Positions 36,389 through 44,227 of a DNA stretch of 64,000 nt are shown piece after piece. Position 1 is the stretch's first letter. Every line of letters starts with the position of its first letter. The notes under the pieces were generated by a model. That model worked only from the letters and a program-made list of their open reading frames with translations, was not told where the DNA came from and searched no databases. This DNA is from Paenibacillus nasutitermitis (GTDB taxonomy: Bacteria; Bacillota; Bacilli; Paenibacillales; Paenibacillaceae). The stretch lies in the NCBI RefSeq assembly GCF_014641075.1, contig NZ_BMHP01000001.1:868001-932000 (forward strand), given 5' to 3'. A program made the translations under genes and the position numbers.

Positions 36389-37234
36389 ATGAAGCATATC
36401 GCAGTCACCGGAGGAAGCGGCAAGCTTGGACGGCAAGTGGTGTCAGACCTCACCGAACATGGCTATAAAGTAACCGTAGTGGACAACAAGCCGCCGGATG
36501 GGCTGCCCTGTACGTTCATTAACGCCCACCTTTTGGATGCGGGCGAAGCTTACGGCGCACTCAAGGGAACGGATGCGGTTATTCATCTGGCCGCGATTCC
36601 GGGGCTTACGACTTATACGCACGGCCGTATTTTTACGAATAACGTCATCTCCACTTACAATGTGTTGGAAGCAGCCGAAGCGCTGGGCATGAAGAGAGCG
36701 GTAATCGGTTCCAGTGAATCGTCATACGGCTTTTTTTGGGCGAAGCATCCCTTTGTCCCGGACTATTTGCCCGTGGATGAGAATCATCCGAAGCTTCCGC
36801 AGGAAACATATGGCATGTCCAAAGTAATAAATGAGATGACAGCCGGGATGTTCAACCGCAGCTCGGGCATGCATATTGCGCCGCTGCGTTTCTCGACTAT
36901 CATTTCCGAGCGGGAATGGCCGCATATCGTCCGTCAGCTGCTGGCAGATCCTGCCCGATTCAAACGCAATCTATACAGCCATGTTGACGTGCGCGATGCG
37001 TCTGCGGCATGCCGGCTGGCTCTGGAAATGGATATTCCGGGAGCCCAGCCTATGAATATCACCTCTGGCACGACGTTGTCCGATGTCGATACACCCGAGC
37101 TTATTGCGCGTTATTTTCCCGGCATCACGGATATCAGGGAAGATCTCTCCGGGCACCGGGCGCTTGTCAGCAACAGCTTGGCAAGAGAGGTCCTTGGTTG
37201 GCAGCCAGTGCATTCCTGGCGGGAATTCGTCTGA
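36389..37234 (+). CDS. NAD-dependent epimerase/dehydratase, uronate-dehydrogenase-like
   Basis: The 281-residue extended SDR has TGGSGKLGRQV at the N-terminus for NAD, an LAAIPG strand and YGMSK as the catalytic Tyr-Lys. It is nearest in feel to uronate dehydrogenase and related sugar dehydrogenases, which oxidise C1 of a hexuronate to a lactone. Followed by the dehydratase upstream this would give an oxidative sugar-acid route. UDP-sugar epimerases share the fold, so the call is by context. The ATG at 36389 follows GGGAGGG with a rather long spacer. Confidence 0.7.
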   Translation: MKHIAVTGGSGKLGRQVVSDLTEHGYKVTVVDNKPPDGLPCTFINAHLLDAGEAYGALKGTDAVIHLAAIPGLTTYTHGRIFTNNVISTYNVLEAAEALGMKRAVIGSSESSYGFFWAKHPFVPDYLPVDENHPKLPQETYGMSKVINEMTAGMFNRSSGMHIAPLRFSTIISEREWPHIVRQLLADPARFKRNLYSHVDVRDASAACRLALEMDIPGAQPMNITSGTTLSDVDTPELIARYFPGITDIREDLSGHRALVSNSLAREVLGWQPVHSWREFV

Positions 37235-37334
37235 AGAAGTCAGAGAATAGGCTGGAATGATAACTTGGACATTTCGGAATGTGGTGAGGCATATCAACGT
37301 ACATCGCAGAATAACGGGTTCCATGGCAACTTCG

Positions 37335-37368
37335 GCTTTGAGGGATAGCATCCTTCAAAGCTTTTTTT
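37335..37368 (+). terminator. Rho-independent terminator
   Basis: GCTTTGAGGGAT pairs with ATCCTTCAAAGC (one G-T) around the loop AGC, followed by seven T. It ends the operon that starts at 30628. Confidence 0.85.
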
Positions 37369-37539
37369 ATGGGATTGTCAAAATGAAAGCGTTTTATAGA
37401 ATAGTTATGATTTTGTGTAGGATCCTGAATCCCTACTTCCCCGCTACCATCCTTTAATTCGTATAGACCAGAAAATAGAGAGAGAATTTTGACCTGCAAT
37501 TTCATAGCGTGAAAATGGCCGTTTCCGTTCATTATCCTC

Positions 37540-37568
37540 TTGAACATTGATCCAAATAAAGCTATAGT
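37540..37568 (+). promoter_or_regulatory. Promoter for the IclR regulator operon
   Basis: TTGAAC at 37540-37545 and TATAGT at 37563-37568 are separated by 17 bp, a good sigma-A arrangement. The remaining sequence between the terminator at 37335 and here contains no gene. Confidence 0.6.
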
Positions 37569-37579
37569 AAACACAGGAA

Positions 37580-37609
37580 GTTTATTATAAAGAAATCGGT
37601 TTATTATAA
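37580..37609. promoter_or_regulatory. Direct repeat near the start site, candidate operator
   Basis: GTTTATTATAA occurs at 37580-37590 and 37599-37609, 19 bp apart, immediately after the promoter and just before the regulator's ribosome site. Binding there would block transcription, which fits self-repression by the IclR protein. Confidence 0.5.
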
Positions 37610-37636
37610 TGAACTAGCGAGGTGGGGAGCAATCAG

Positions 37637-38392
37637 GTGACGGAGGAACGAAAGTATTGGGTGCCTGCGCTGGATAAGGCGAACCGCGTGTTGTCCGTCG
37701 TATCGCAGGAGCCGGGGAAATACAAGCTGATCGATTTGTCCAGGCGGCTTGATATTAACAAAAGCTCCATGTTCTCGCTGCTGCACACGATGGAAACGCT
37801 TCAATGGGTGAAGAAGGGTGCTGACGATACGTATTCGCTTGGCGAAGTCATAGCGGTGCTTGGATCCTTAATGATTAGGCAGTTTGATCTTCAGGATATT
37901 TTTCAGGAAGAAGCCGCGGGGGTAAGAGACCGATTGCAGGAAACGATTCAGCTGGCGCGGCGGATTGACGACCATATCCTTTATCTGGGCAAAGTTGAGG
38001 CGCCTACACCTGTCCGGCTGCAATCCGAGCCTGGTATGCGTTTGGCGGCTCATGCGACAGCATTGGGCAAAGTCATGCTCGCCCAGCTTCCCGAAGCGGA
38101 ATGGGAACGGCTTTATCCCGGCAGAACGCTTGCCAAGATGACGCCCCGGACAATTGATGACCGGTCAGAGCTGTTCGCCGAGCTGACTGAGATTCGCAAG
38201 CAGGGTTATGCGCTGGATGATGAGGAAGCGGTAATCGGTTTTCAATGTGTGGCCGCACCGATTTATAATCTGGCGGGGGAAGCCATTGCGGCGGTAAGCT
38301 GCTCCATGCCGCTGCATCAGTGGGAACAAAAAGCAGAGGCAACCAGGCAGGAAATCGTTGACCTGGCAAGAAGATTGTCCCGGCTACATTAG
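37637..38392 (+). CDS. IclR-family transcriptional regulator
   Basis: The 251-residue protein has the IclR winged helix (ALDKANRVLSVVSQEPGKYK; LSRRLDINKSSMFSLLHTME) and the effector-binding domain with RRIDDHILYLGKVEA and ALDDEEAVIGFQCVAAPIYN. GTG at 37637 lies seven bases after AGGTGGGGAG and is preferred over the GTG at 37622. It opens a run containing the SDR and FAH enzymes and probably controls them. IclR proteins of this type often respond to sugar acids. Confidence 0.88.
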   Translation: MTEERKYWVPALDKANRVLSVVSQEPGKYKLIDLSRRLDINKSSMFSLLHTMETLQWVKKGADDTYSLGEVIAVLGSLMIRQFDLQDIFQEEAAGVRDRLQETIQLARRIDDHILYLGKVEAPTPVRLQSEPGMRLAAHATALGKVMLAQLPEAEWERLYPGRTLAKMTPRTIDDRSELFAELTEIRKQGYALDDEEAVIGFQCVAAPIYNLAGEAIAAVSCSMPLHQWEQKAEATRQEIVDLARRLSRLH

Positions 38393-38441
38393 GCCGGTCC
38401 CGGAAACGGAGAACTTCAAAAAAACAGGAGGTTATCTCATT

Positions 38442-39215
38442 ATGCGATTGCAAGGTAAAGTTATCCTCATTACTGGCTCAGGTTCGGGGATTGGCAGAAG
38501 CACAGCACAGCTGTTCGGACGCGAGGGCGCAAAAGTTATCGTTAACGATCTGAATACCGAACACGGCGAGGAAACGGTCCAGCTTATTCAACAGGCAGGC
38601 GGAGAAGCGGTATTCATCCGTGCAGACGTAACGAATCCCGGCGAAGTGTCAGCCATGGTCGAACAAATCATTGCCCAGTACGGCCGCATCGATGTGCTGT
38701 TCAATAATGCCGGCATCAGCGGAGTCGGTCTGCTTCATGAAATTGAGCCGGAAGCTTGGGATAAAGTAATCAACGTGAATATCCGCGGCGTCTTCATCCC
38801 AAGCAAATACGTCATCCCGCATATGATGAAACAGCAAAGCGGCTCGATTATCAACATGTCCTCCTGTATCGCCGAGATCGGACTCGCCCGCCGGGCATCT
38901 TATGCAGCCACCAAAGGCGCCGTGCTGGCACTCACCAAATCCATGCAGGTGGATTACGCGTCCTACAATATCCGTGTAAATGCGCTGCTTCCGGGGACCA
39001 TTATGACGCCTTTTGTTGAAGATTATCTCAAGAAGTCGTACGATAATCCAGAGGAAGCGATTGAGGGTCTGAAGAAACGCCAGCTGAGCGAAGAGCTTGG
39101 CCGTCCGGAGGACGTGGCGCTGGCCGCCCTGTTCCTGGCGTCCGACGATTCCAAGTTTGTCATGGGGGCGCCTTTCTATGTAGATGGAGGAGTCGTTTTC
39201 GGCAAAAACGCTTAG
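38442..39215 (+). CDS. Short-chain dehydrogenase, sugar-acid dehydrogenase-like
   Basis: The 257-residue classical SDR has TGSGSGIG for NAD(P), NNAGISG, MSSCIAEIG with the catalytic Ser, and YAATKGAV with Tyr and Lys. The C-terminal GAPFYVDGGVVFGKNA is typical. Beside a FAH-family hydrolase and a fuconolactonase-like enzyme it is likely to be the 2-keto-3-deoxy-L-fuconate dehydrogenase type, but SDR substrates are hard to call. The upstream-extended frame is ignored because AGGAGG precedes ATG at 38442. A tandem repeat starts directly at its stop codon. Confidence 0.82.
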   Translation: MRLQGKVILITGSGSGIGRSTAQLFGREGAKVIVNDLNTEHGEETVQLIQQAGGEAVFIRADVTNPGEVSAMVEQIIAQYGRIDVLFNNAGISGVGLLHEIEPEAWDKVINVNIRGVFIPSKYVIPHMMKQQSGSIINMSSCIAEIGLARRASYAATKGAVLALTKSMQVDYASYNIRVNALLPGTIMTPFVEDYLKKSYDNPEEAIEGLKKRQLSEELGRPEDVALAALFLASDDSKFVMGAPFYVDGGVVFGKNA

Positions 39216-39394
39216 CGGAAGTTCAAAAAGCCCCCGATTGATCACGAAGCAAATGCAGGGGAGCGTACCCGGCGTCGAATCTTGCGTTCGCCTTTGAAGT
39301 GAGGTGCTCATGTAGGTTTAGCCTACACTGCGCTCCACCTTCTGCAGGCTTGCGCAACCTTCTCGGTGCTGAATCGTTGACTTTTTGAACCTTG
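39214..39394. repeat. Non-coding repeat unit, copy 1 (complete)
   Basis: The unit begins at the stop codon of the SDR gene and is bounded by GTTCAAAAAG (39221-39230) and its complement CTTTTTGAAC (39381-39390). A central hairpin (AGTGAGGTG side with CACTGCGCT side, inner TAGG/CCTA) lies near 39298-39330. A second copy starts 187 bp later. The small ORFs that cross it on both strands look spurious. It resembles a small transposon-like (MITE) or REP-like element. Confidence 0.7.
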
Positions 39395-39400
39395 ATCTTA

Positions 39401-39550
39401 AGCGGAAGTTCAAAAAGCCCCCGATTGATCACGAAGCAATTGCAGGGGAGCGTACCCGGCATCGAATCTTGCGTTCGCCTTTGAAGTGCGGTGCTCATGT
39501 AGGTTTAGCCTACACCGCGCTCCACCTTCTGCAGGCTTACGCAACCTTCC
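39401..39550. repeat. Non-coding repeat unit, copy 2 (truncated)
   Basis: It matches copy 1 without gaps for about 149 bases with five mismatches. The right end with the CTTTTTGAAC terminus is missing. Its central stem AGTGCGGTG pairs perfectly (one G-U) with CACCGCGCT. The FAH gene's ribosome site follows about 30 bp later, so the repeat lies inside the transcription unit. Confidence 0.7.
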
Positions 39551-39591
39551 AAGCACAGCACTTATATTATGATGAAAGAGGTTGAGTATCA

Positions 39592-40491
39592 ATGAAGTTA
39601 GTTACAATTGCAAATAATGGAAATAATGAGCTTGGTGTGAAAACAGAAGCCGGTATTATCGATATCGGCAAGGCGTTCCAGCAAATTCCGGCAAGCCCGG
39701 ATACCCCCAAGACGGTTATGGAGGTTATCGAAGGAGGCGACCAGGCAGTTGCGGCTCTGCAGAAATACATCAATGAGCTGCCGGCAGAGGGAGCGTCTTA
39801 TGTACTGGATGAAGCAGCCGTTCAGTGGGGACCTTGCGTCACTCACCCGAACAAAATCATCTGCGTGGGCTTGAACTACCGCAAGCATGCCGAAGAAACC
39901 AATGCCAAAATCCCGGAATATCCGATTCTGTTCAATAAATTCAACAACACGCTGACTGGCCATGAACGCGATATCGCCGTACCGAAGGTGACCAAGAAGC
40001 TGGATTACGAAGCGGAACTGGTTATCGTCATCGGCAAAGAAGCCAAGTATGTGTCGAAGGAAGATGCGCTGGGCCATGTGTTCGGATACTGCAACGTCAA
40101 TGATTTATCGGCGCGCGACCTTCAGCTGCGCACACAGCAGTGGCTACTCGGCAAAAGCTGCGACGATTTCAGCCCGCTTGGCCCTTATCTGGTAACGGCG
40201 GATGAAGTTGGCGACCCGAACAATCTCGCTGTTAAAACAACCGTGAACGGCGAAGTGCGCCAATCGTCGAACACTTCGGATATGATATTCCATTGCGATG
40301 AAATTGTTAGCTATATCTCGCAGCATATGACCTTGGTCCCTGGAGATATTATTCTGACGGGAACGCCGGAAGGTGTTGTACTAGGTTTGCCGGAGGATCA
40401 ACAGGTCTATCTGAAGGCAGGCGATGAGGTTACGATTGAAATCGAAAAGCTGGGCGCGCTGACGAACCGTTTTGTGGAGGAAACGGTGTAA
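39592..40491 (+). CDS. Fumarylacetoacetate hydrolase (FAH) family protein
   Basis: The 299-residue protein has the FAH fold with metal ligands in DYEAELVIVIG (two Glu) and an Asp in VNDLSARDLQ, and a Lys in GKSCDDFSPLGPYLV. This class hydrolyses 1,3-diketo acids. Next to an SDR and a fuconolactonase-like enzyme, the likely reaction is cleavage of 2,4-diketo-3-deoxy-L-fuconate (or rhamnonate) to pyruvate and lactate. Other acylpyruvases are possible. The ATG has a GAAAGAGG site. A bidirectional terminator follows. Confidence 0.82.
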   Translation: MKLVTIANNGNNELGVKTEAGIIDIGKAFQQIPASPDTPKTVMEVIEGGDQAVAALQKYINELPAEGASYVLDEAAVQWGPCVTHPNKIICVGLNYRKHAEETNAKIPEYPILFNKFNNTLTGHERDIAVPKVTKKLDYEAELVIVIGKEAKYVSKEDALGHVFGYCNVNDLSARDLQLRTQQWLLGKSCDDFSPLGPYLVTADEVGDPNNLAVKTTVNGEVRQSSNTSDMIFHCDEIVSYISQHMTLVPGDIILTGTPEGVVLGLPEDQQVYLKAGDEVTIEIEKLGALTNRFVEETV

Positions 40492-40523
40492 TAACCGATC
40501 GCTTCCAACGATTCATAGCTGAA

Positions 40524-40575
40524 CGAAAAACAGGGAAAGCAGCCGTATGCGGCCATTTGCTTCCCCTGTTTTTTC
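40524..40575. terminator. Bidirectional terminator
   Basis: CGAAAAACAGGG..AAGCA pairs with TGCTTCCCCTGTTTTTTCG with one mismatch. It lies between convergent genes. Confidence 0.85.
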
Positions 40576-40589
40576 GTTTCACAGCCTGC

Positions 40590-41456
40590 TTATCTTGAGG
40601 CGGTCTGGCGGTATTCGGCTGGAGCGGCACCCGTTAACCGCTTGAACATCCGGTGAAAATGAGGCAGGCTGTCAAAGCCGCATTCCAAAGCGATTGCGGA
40701 TATCTTAAGGTCGGTCGTGACCAGCAGTTCCTTGGCATGAATCATTTTCTTCGTATTGATGTATGTTTTGAAGGTCATGCCGATCAACTGCTTGAACAAT
40801 CGGCTGAAATGCTCGGGCGATACCGAATACAAAGCGGCAAGCTCGGTCAGATTGGAGGAGCCTGCCACATCGCGGTCAATATGCGCAAGCGCCTCGGCAA
40901 ACCATTCCGGTCTGGCGGCGTTCTGTTCATTGAACGAAGGCTGATGCAGGGCGGGCACCAGCCGGCTGATTTCCAGCAGGGCCAGCTGCAGCCTGGCGGC
41001 GATCATATGCCGGTATCCATGCCCGCGCCGTTCGGATTCCAGCTTAAGCTCATCTATCATGGCGCTGAAATTCGCCGCGGCAATCGGAGGCAGAGCGAGC
41101 TTGTAGCTGATTGCGCTTGAAGACCGGAATAGCTGATGGAAGGAGAAGGCTTCACCATAGGTCTCCGCTGGAAGAATGGAGGAATTGAAGAACAGCGCCG
41201 TCGAGGTGACGGGATCCTGTTTGTCGGGAAAAGCGCGGTGAATCGTATTTCCCGGAATCACAAACAAATCGCCCGGCTCCATTTGATAAAAGGTATGGTT
41301 AATAAAGATCGTCCCTTTGCCGCTGTATATATACACCAGTTCATGCCAGTCGTGAATATGATCGGGAAGCTCGCTTTGCGGCTGCTTCGTATCCTTGTAA
41401 ACCATGCTGAGCGGGAATGGATGGTCATCGGGAAAAGGTTTGACGATAGGCTTCAT
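40590..41456 (-). CDS. AraC-family transcriptional regulator with cupin domain
   Basis: The 288-residue protein has an N-terminal cupin (LPDHIHDWHELVYIYSGKGT; LFVIPGNTIHRAF) and two C-terminal helix-turn-helix motifs (LTELAALYSVSPEHFSRLFK; ISAIALECGFDSLPHFHRMF). The open frame has ATG at 41465, but AAAGGAG abuts that codon and is correctly spaced for ATG at 41456. It diverges from the fuconolactonase/uxaBA genes and probably activates them in response to a sugar. Confidence 0.88.
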   Translation of the reverse strand: MKPIVKPFPDDHPFPLSMVYKDTKQPQSELPDHIHDWHELVYIYSGKGTIFINHTFYQMEPGDLFVIPGNTIHRAFPDKQDPVTSTALFFNSSILPAETYGEAFSFHQLFRSSSAISYKLALPPIAAANFSAMIDELKLESERRGHGYRHMIAARLQLALLEISRLVPALHQPSFNEQNAARPEWFAEALAHIDRDVAGSSNLTELAALYSVSPEHFSRLFKQLIGMTFKTYINTKKMIHAKELLVTTDLKISAIALECGFDSLPHFHRMFKRLTGAAPAEYRQTASR

Positions 41457-41487
41457 GTCGAACATCTCCTTTCATCATTTAAGTGCA

Positions 41488-41515
41488 TTATATCAAAAAA
41501 AGATATGTTTATATC
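41488..41515. promoter_or_regulatory. Candidate AraC operator, direct repeat
   Basis: TTATATC occurs at 41488-41494 and 41509-41515. The start-to-start spacing of 21 bp is the same as in the candidate operator of the other AraC gene (16198). It lies 32 bp before this AraC gene. Confidence 0.4.
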
Positions 41516-41674
41516 TGTTTTAACACTTTTAATCCAAATTATTGATGCTATGATGAGAAGATAAGCGAAAACGGACACCGATATGGAAGCGGTATCTCCA
41601 AAAGCTGGCACTTCATGTTAACGCCGATCATCTGTTTGTAGCAAATTCAAAAATGAAGAGAGGAGCCATTGCCG

Positions 41675-42526
41675 TTGCCTAGAATTGATGCACACCAACA
41701 TTATTGGGATCCTGCACAGATTGATTATGGATGGCTGACGGAGAAAAGTTCTCCGATTCTTTACCGTTCCTACATGCCTGAGGATCTGGAACCTGCGCTC
41801 CACGCAGCCGGAATGGACCGGACGATACTGGTTCAGGCTGCGACCCATCATGAAGAAACCCATTATATGCTGAAGCTCAGCGAGCAGCATGAATCAATCG
41901 CAGGGGTGGTCGGCTGGCTTGATTTGAATGATCCGCAGTGGGCAGCCGTATTGGAATCTTTCCGGAGCCATCCGAAGTTCCTTGGTTTCAGGCTGATGAT
42001 CCAGGACATGCCCGAGCCCAGCGAAATCCTTCGACCCAACGTGATCGAAGCCCTGCGGGAAATAGCCAAAATGGATCTGCCGGTCGATCTGGTGGCCATG
42101 TGGCACCAACTGCCGGTTGTTCTTGAGCTGCTCAGAAATGTGCCCGGTCTCCGGGTCGTGATGGATCACCTGGCGAAACCCCGGATTAAAGAAGGCATTT
42201 TCGAGCCATGGGCCACTCAAATGCGGGAGGTCGCAAGCTATCCCAAGATTTATTGCAAGCTTTCCGGGCTGGTGACGGAGGCGGACCACACCGCTTGGGA
42301 AGCCGGGGATTTCACCGCATATGTTGCCCACATTGTGGACATTTTTGGCACCAGCCGGATTATGTATGGCAGCGACTGGCCTGTATGCCTGCTCGCGGGA
42401 AGTTATGCCCAGGTTCATGAAGCGCTGGGCAAGGTGCTGCCGGACACGCTGACTGATGCCGAACTTACCGCGTTGTATGGAGGAAATGCGGCTGTTTTCT
42501 ACAAACTGGATGCTATACCGGAATAA
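41675..42526 (+). CDS. Amidohydrolase-2 family, L-fuconolactonase-like
   Basis: The 283-residue TIM-barrel metal hydrolase begins RIDAHQHYWDP (His-x-His at the first strand). It has VMDHLAKP with a later His/Asp region, KLSGLVTEADHTAW and MYGSDWPVCLL, where the Asp is the catalytic base. These match L-fuconolactonase and L-rhamnono-lactonase relatives. It should open a sugar 1,4-lactone to the acid. Starts are TTG: 41675 has GAGGAG at good spacing, 41669 is closer. The neighbouring uxaB and uxaA suggest L-galactono- or L-fucono-lactone as substrate. Confidence 0.82.
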   Translation: MPRIDAHQHYWDPAQIDYGWLTEKSSPILYRSYMPEDLEPALHAAGMDRTILVQAATHHEETHYMLKLSEQHESIAGVVGWLDLNDPQWAAVLESFRSHPKFLGFRLMIQDMPEPSEILRPNVIEALREIAKMDLPVDLVAMWHQLPVVLELLRNVPGLRVVMDHLAKPRIKEGIFEPWATQMREVASYPKIYCKLSGLVTEADHTAWEAGDFTAYVAHIVDIFGTSRIMYGSDWPVCLLAGSYAQVHEALGKVLPDTLTDAELTALYGGNAAVFYKLDAIPE

Positions 42527-42703
42527 AATATAAACCGCTCAGAGATACAAGAATGACCCGCCAAAAGTTGGTGGGCTGCGTGGGCAATGAGGAACAGCCC
42601 GTGCTGATACGGCTGGGATTTCCAGGCCCCGTCGTGGAAAGTCAGAAGGCTGCTGCCTTTAGAGACCACAGCGGCTGAAACAACTAAAGGAGGTATATCT
42701 TGA

Positions 42704-44227
42704 ATGTCACAGACAAGACAAGGCAGTGATGCCAAACCGCTTGACAGCCAGGTGCTAAATGCGGAGGAATCGGCGGCGTTCAAAGCGATGAAGCAAAGCC
42801 CCGTGCGTATCGTCCAGATTGGCGAAGGCAATTTTCTGCGCGGCTTCGTCGATTGGATGGTCCATGAGATGCGCAGGCAGGGCAAGTATGACGGAGCGGT
42901 TGCCGTCTCGCAGCCGCGGCCTTCGGGCAAGGCCAAGCTGGAACAGCTGCAGGCGCAGGACGGGCTCTACACATTAATTGTCAGGGGCATTGAACAGGGG
43001 GCTCCGGTGGAACGGATTGAGAAAATCGCTGTTTTTGGCGAGTTTATCGATCCCTACACCCAGTGGGAGGCTTTGCTTGCCTTAGCTGAGCGACCGGAGC
43101 TTGAGGTGCTGGTGTCGAATACGACGGAAGCGGGATTAACCTATCAGCCTACGGAAGTTTCCCTCGATAAACCCGCTATCTCATATCCGGCGAAGGTAAC
43201 TGCCCTGCTTTACCGGCGTTTTCTGACCTTCGGCGCCGACCCCGCTAAAGGACTTCTGCTGCTTCCCTGCGAGCTTATTGAAGGCAACGGGGATGAGCTG
43301 AAACGCTGCGTTCTGCAGCACAGCGCCGATTGGCAGCTGCCGGAGCCGTTTATGGCCTGGGTGCGGGATCATAACCGTTTTCTGAATTCGCTGGTGGACC
43401 GGATTGTGACGGGCTATCCTGGCGAAGAAGCTGCTCAGTGGCAGGAGCGGCTCGGCTACGACGATAAGCTGCTGTGTTCAGCAGAGCCCTATTATTTATG
43501 GGCAATTGAAGGCGAAGCCGGGTTGGAGAGCAAGCTGCCTTTCCAGGCAGCAGGTCTTGATGTCGTCTGGACCGGTGATTTGAAACCCTACCAGCTGCGC
43601 AAGGTTCGTATTCTGAACGGGGCGCATACGCTGATGACGCCGATCGCGCTGCTGAATGGCGTTTCGGAGGTGCGGTCTGCGCTTGAGCACCCGCAGCTGG
43701 GCCCTTATATAAGGGATGCCGTAGAGCTGGAGATTATCCCTTCCCTGGCTTCCGAGATGGCTCCCGCCGAGACGAAGGCGTATGCCGCCACCGTCTTCGA
43801 GCGGTTTGAGAATCCTTATAACCGTCACCGGCTGCTGGATATCGCGATGAACAGTATCAGCAAATTCCGGGCGAGGCTGCTGCCGTCGCTTGAAGGTTAT
43901 ATGTCCGCCCACAACGGAGAACTGCCCGAACGCATTGTGAAGGCACTGGCTCATCTGCTCCGGTTGTACAAGGTGAGGCTGGTAGAGGATCAATTTGCAG
44001 GCGAACGTTTTGACGGATCTGACTATACGATTCGCGATGACCGGACTGCGCTGGAATTTCTGGCAGCCGCGTGGGACCGGTATGAAGCCGGAACCCACGA
44101 CCGGACACAGCTGGTTGAGGAGCTGCTGGATTCCGACTTGCTCTGGGGCAAACCATTGAACGGCATACCGGGACTTGTGGAAGCGGTGGTGGAGCAGTTC
44201 AAGGGAATGAAGGAGGAAACAACATGA
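42704..44227 (+). CDS. uxaB: Tagaturonate reductase
   Basis: The 507-residue protein belongs to the long-chain polyol dehydrogenase family: RIVQIGEGNFLRGFVDWMVH opens the NAD fold and LRKVRILNGAHTLMTPIALL carries the catalytic Lys and the Asn-His block. It reduces D-tagaturonate to D-altronate with NADH. AAAGGAGG stands well placed before the ATG. Its stop overlaps the start of the altronate dehydratase gene, confirming the assignment. The 170-bp gap before it holds no gene. Confidence 0.9.
   Translation: MSQTRQGSDAKPLDSQVLNAEESAAFKAMKQSPVRIVQIGEGNFLRGFVDWMVHEMRRQGKYDGAVAVSQPRPSGKAKLEQLQAQDGLYTLIVRGIEQGAPVERIEKIAVFGEFIDPYTQWEALLALAERPELEVLVSNTTEAGLTYQPTEVSLDKPAISYPAKVTALLYRRFLTFGADPAKGLLLLPCELIEGNGDELKRCVLQHSADWQLPEPFMAWVRDHNRFLNSLVDRIVTGYPGEEAAQWQERLGYDDKLLCSAEPYYLWAIEGEAGLESKLPFQAAGLDVVWTGDLKPYQLRKVRILNGAHTLMTPIALLNGVSEVRSALEHPQLGPYIRDAVELEIIPSLASEMAPAETKAYAATVFERFENPYNRHRLLDIAMNSISKFRARLLPSLEGYMSAHNGELPERIVKALAHLLRLYKVRLVEDQFAGERFDGSDYTIRDDRTALEFLAAAWDRYEAGTHDRTQLVEELLDSDLLWGKPLNGIPGLVEAVVEQFKGMKEETT

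Noticed and set aside
39223-39592. Small minus-strand ORFs across the tandem repeat
   Set aside because: They follow the repeat sequence and not a gene; the two copies give near-identical peptides only because the DNA is repeated.
42527-42703. Possible riboswitch before uxaB
   Set aside because: I found no conserved riboswitch motif and only weak pairing; an ordinary leader is more likely.
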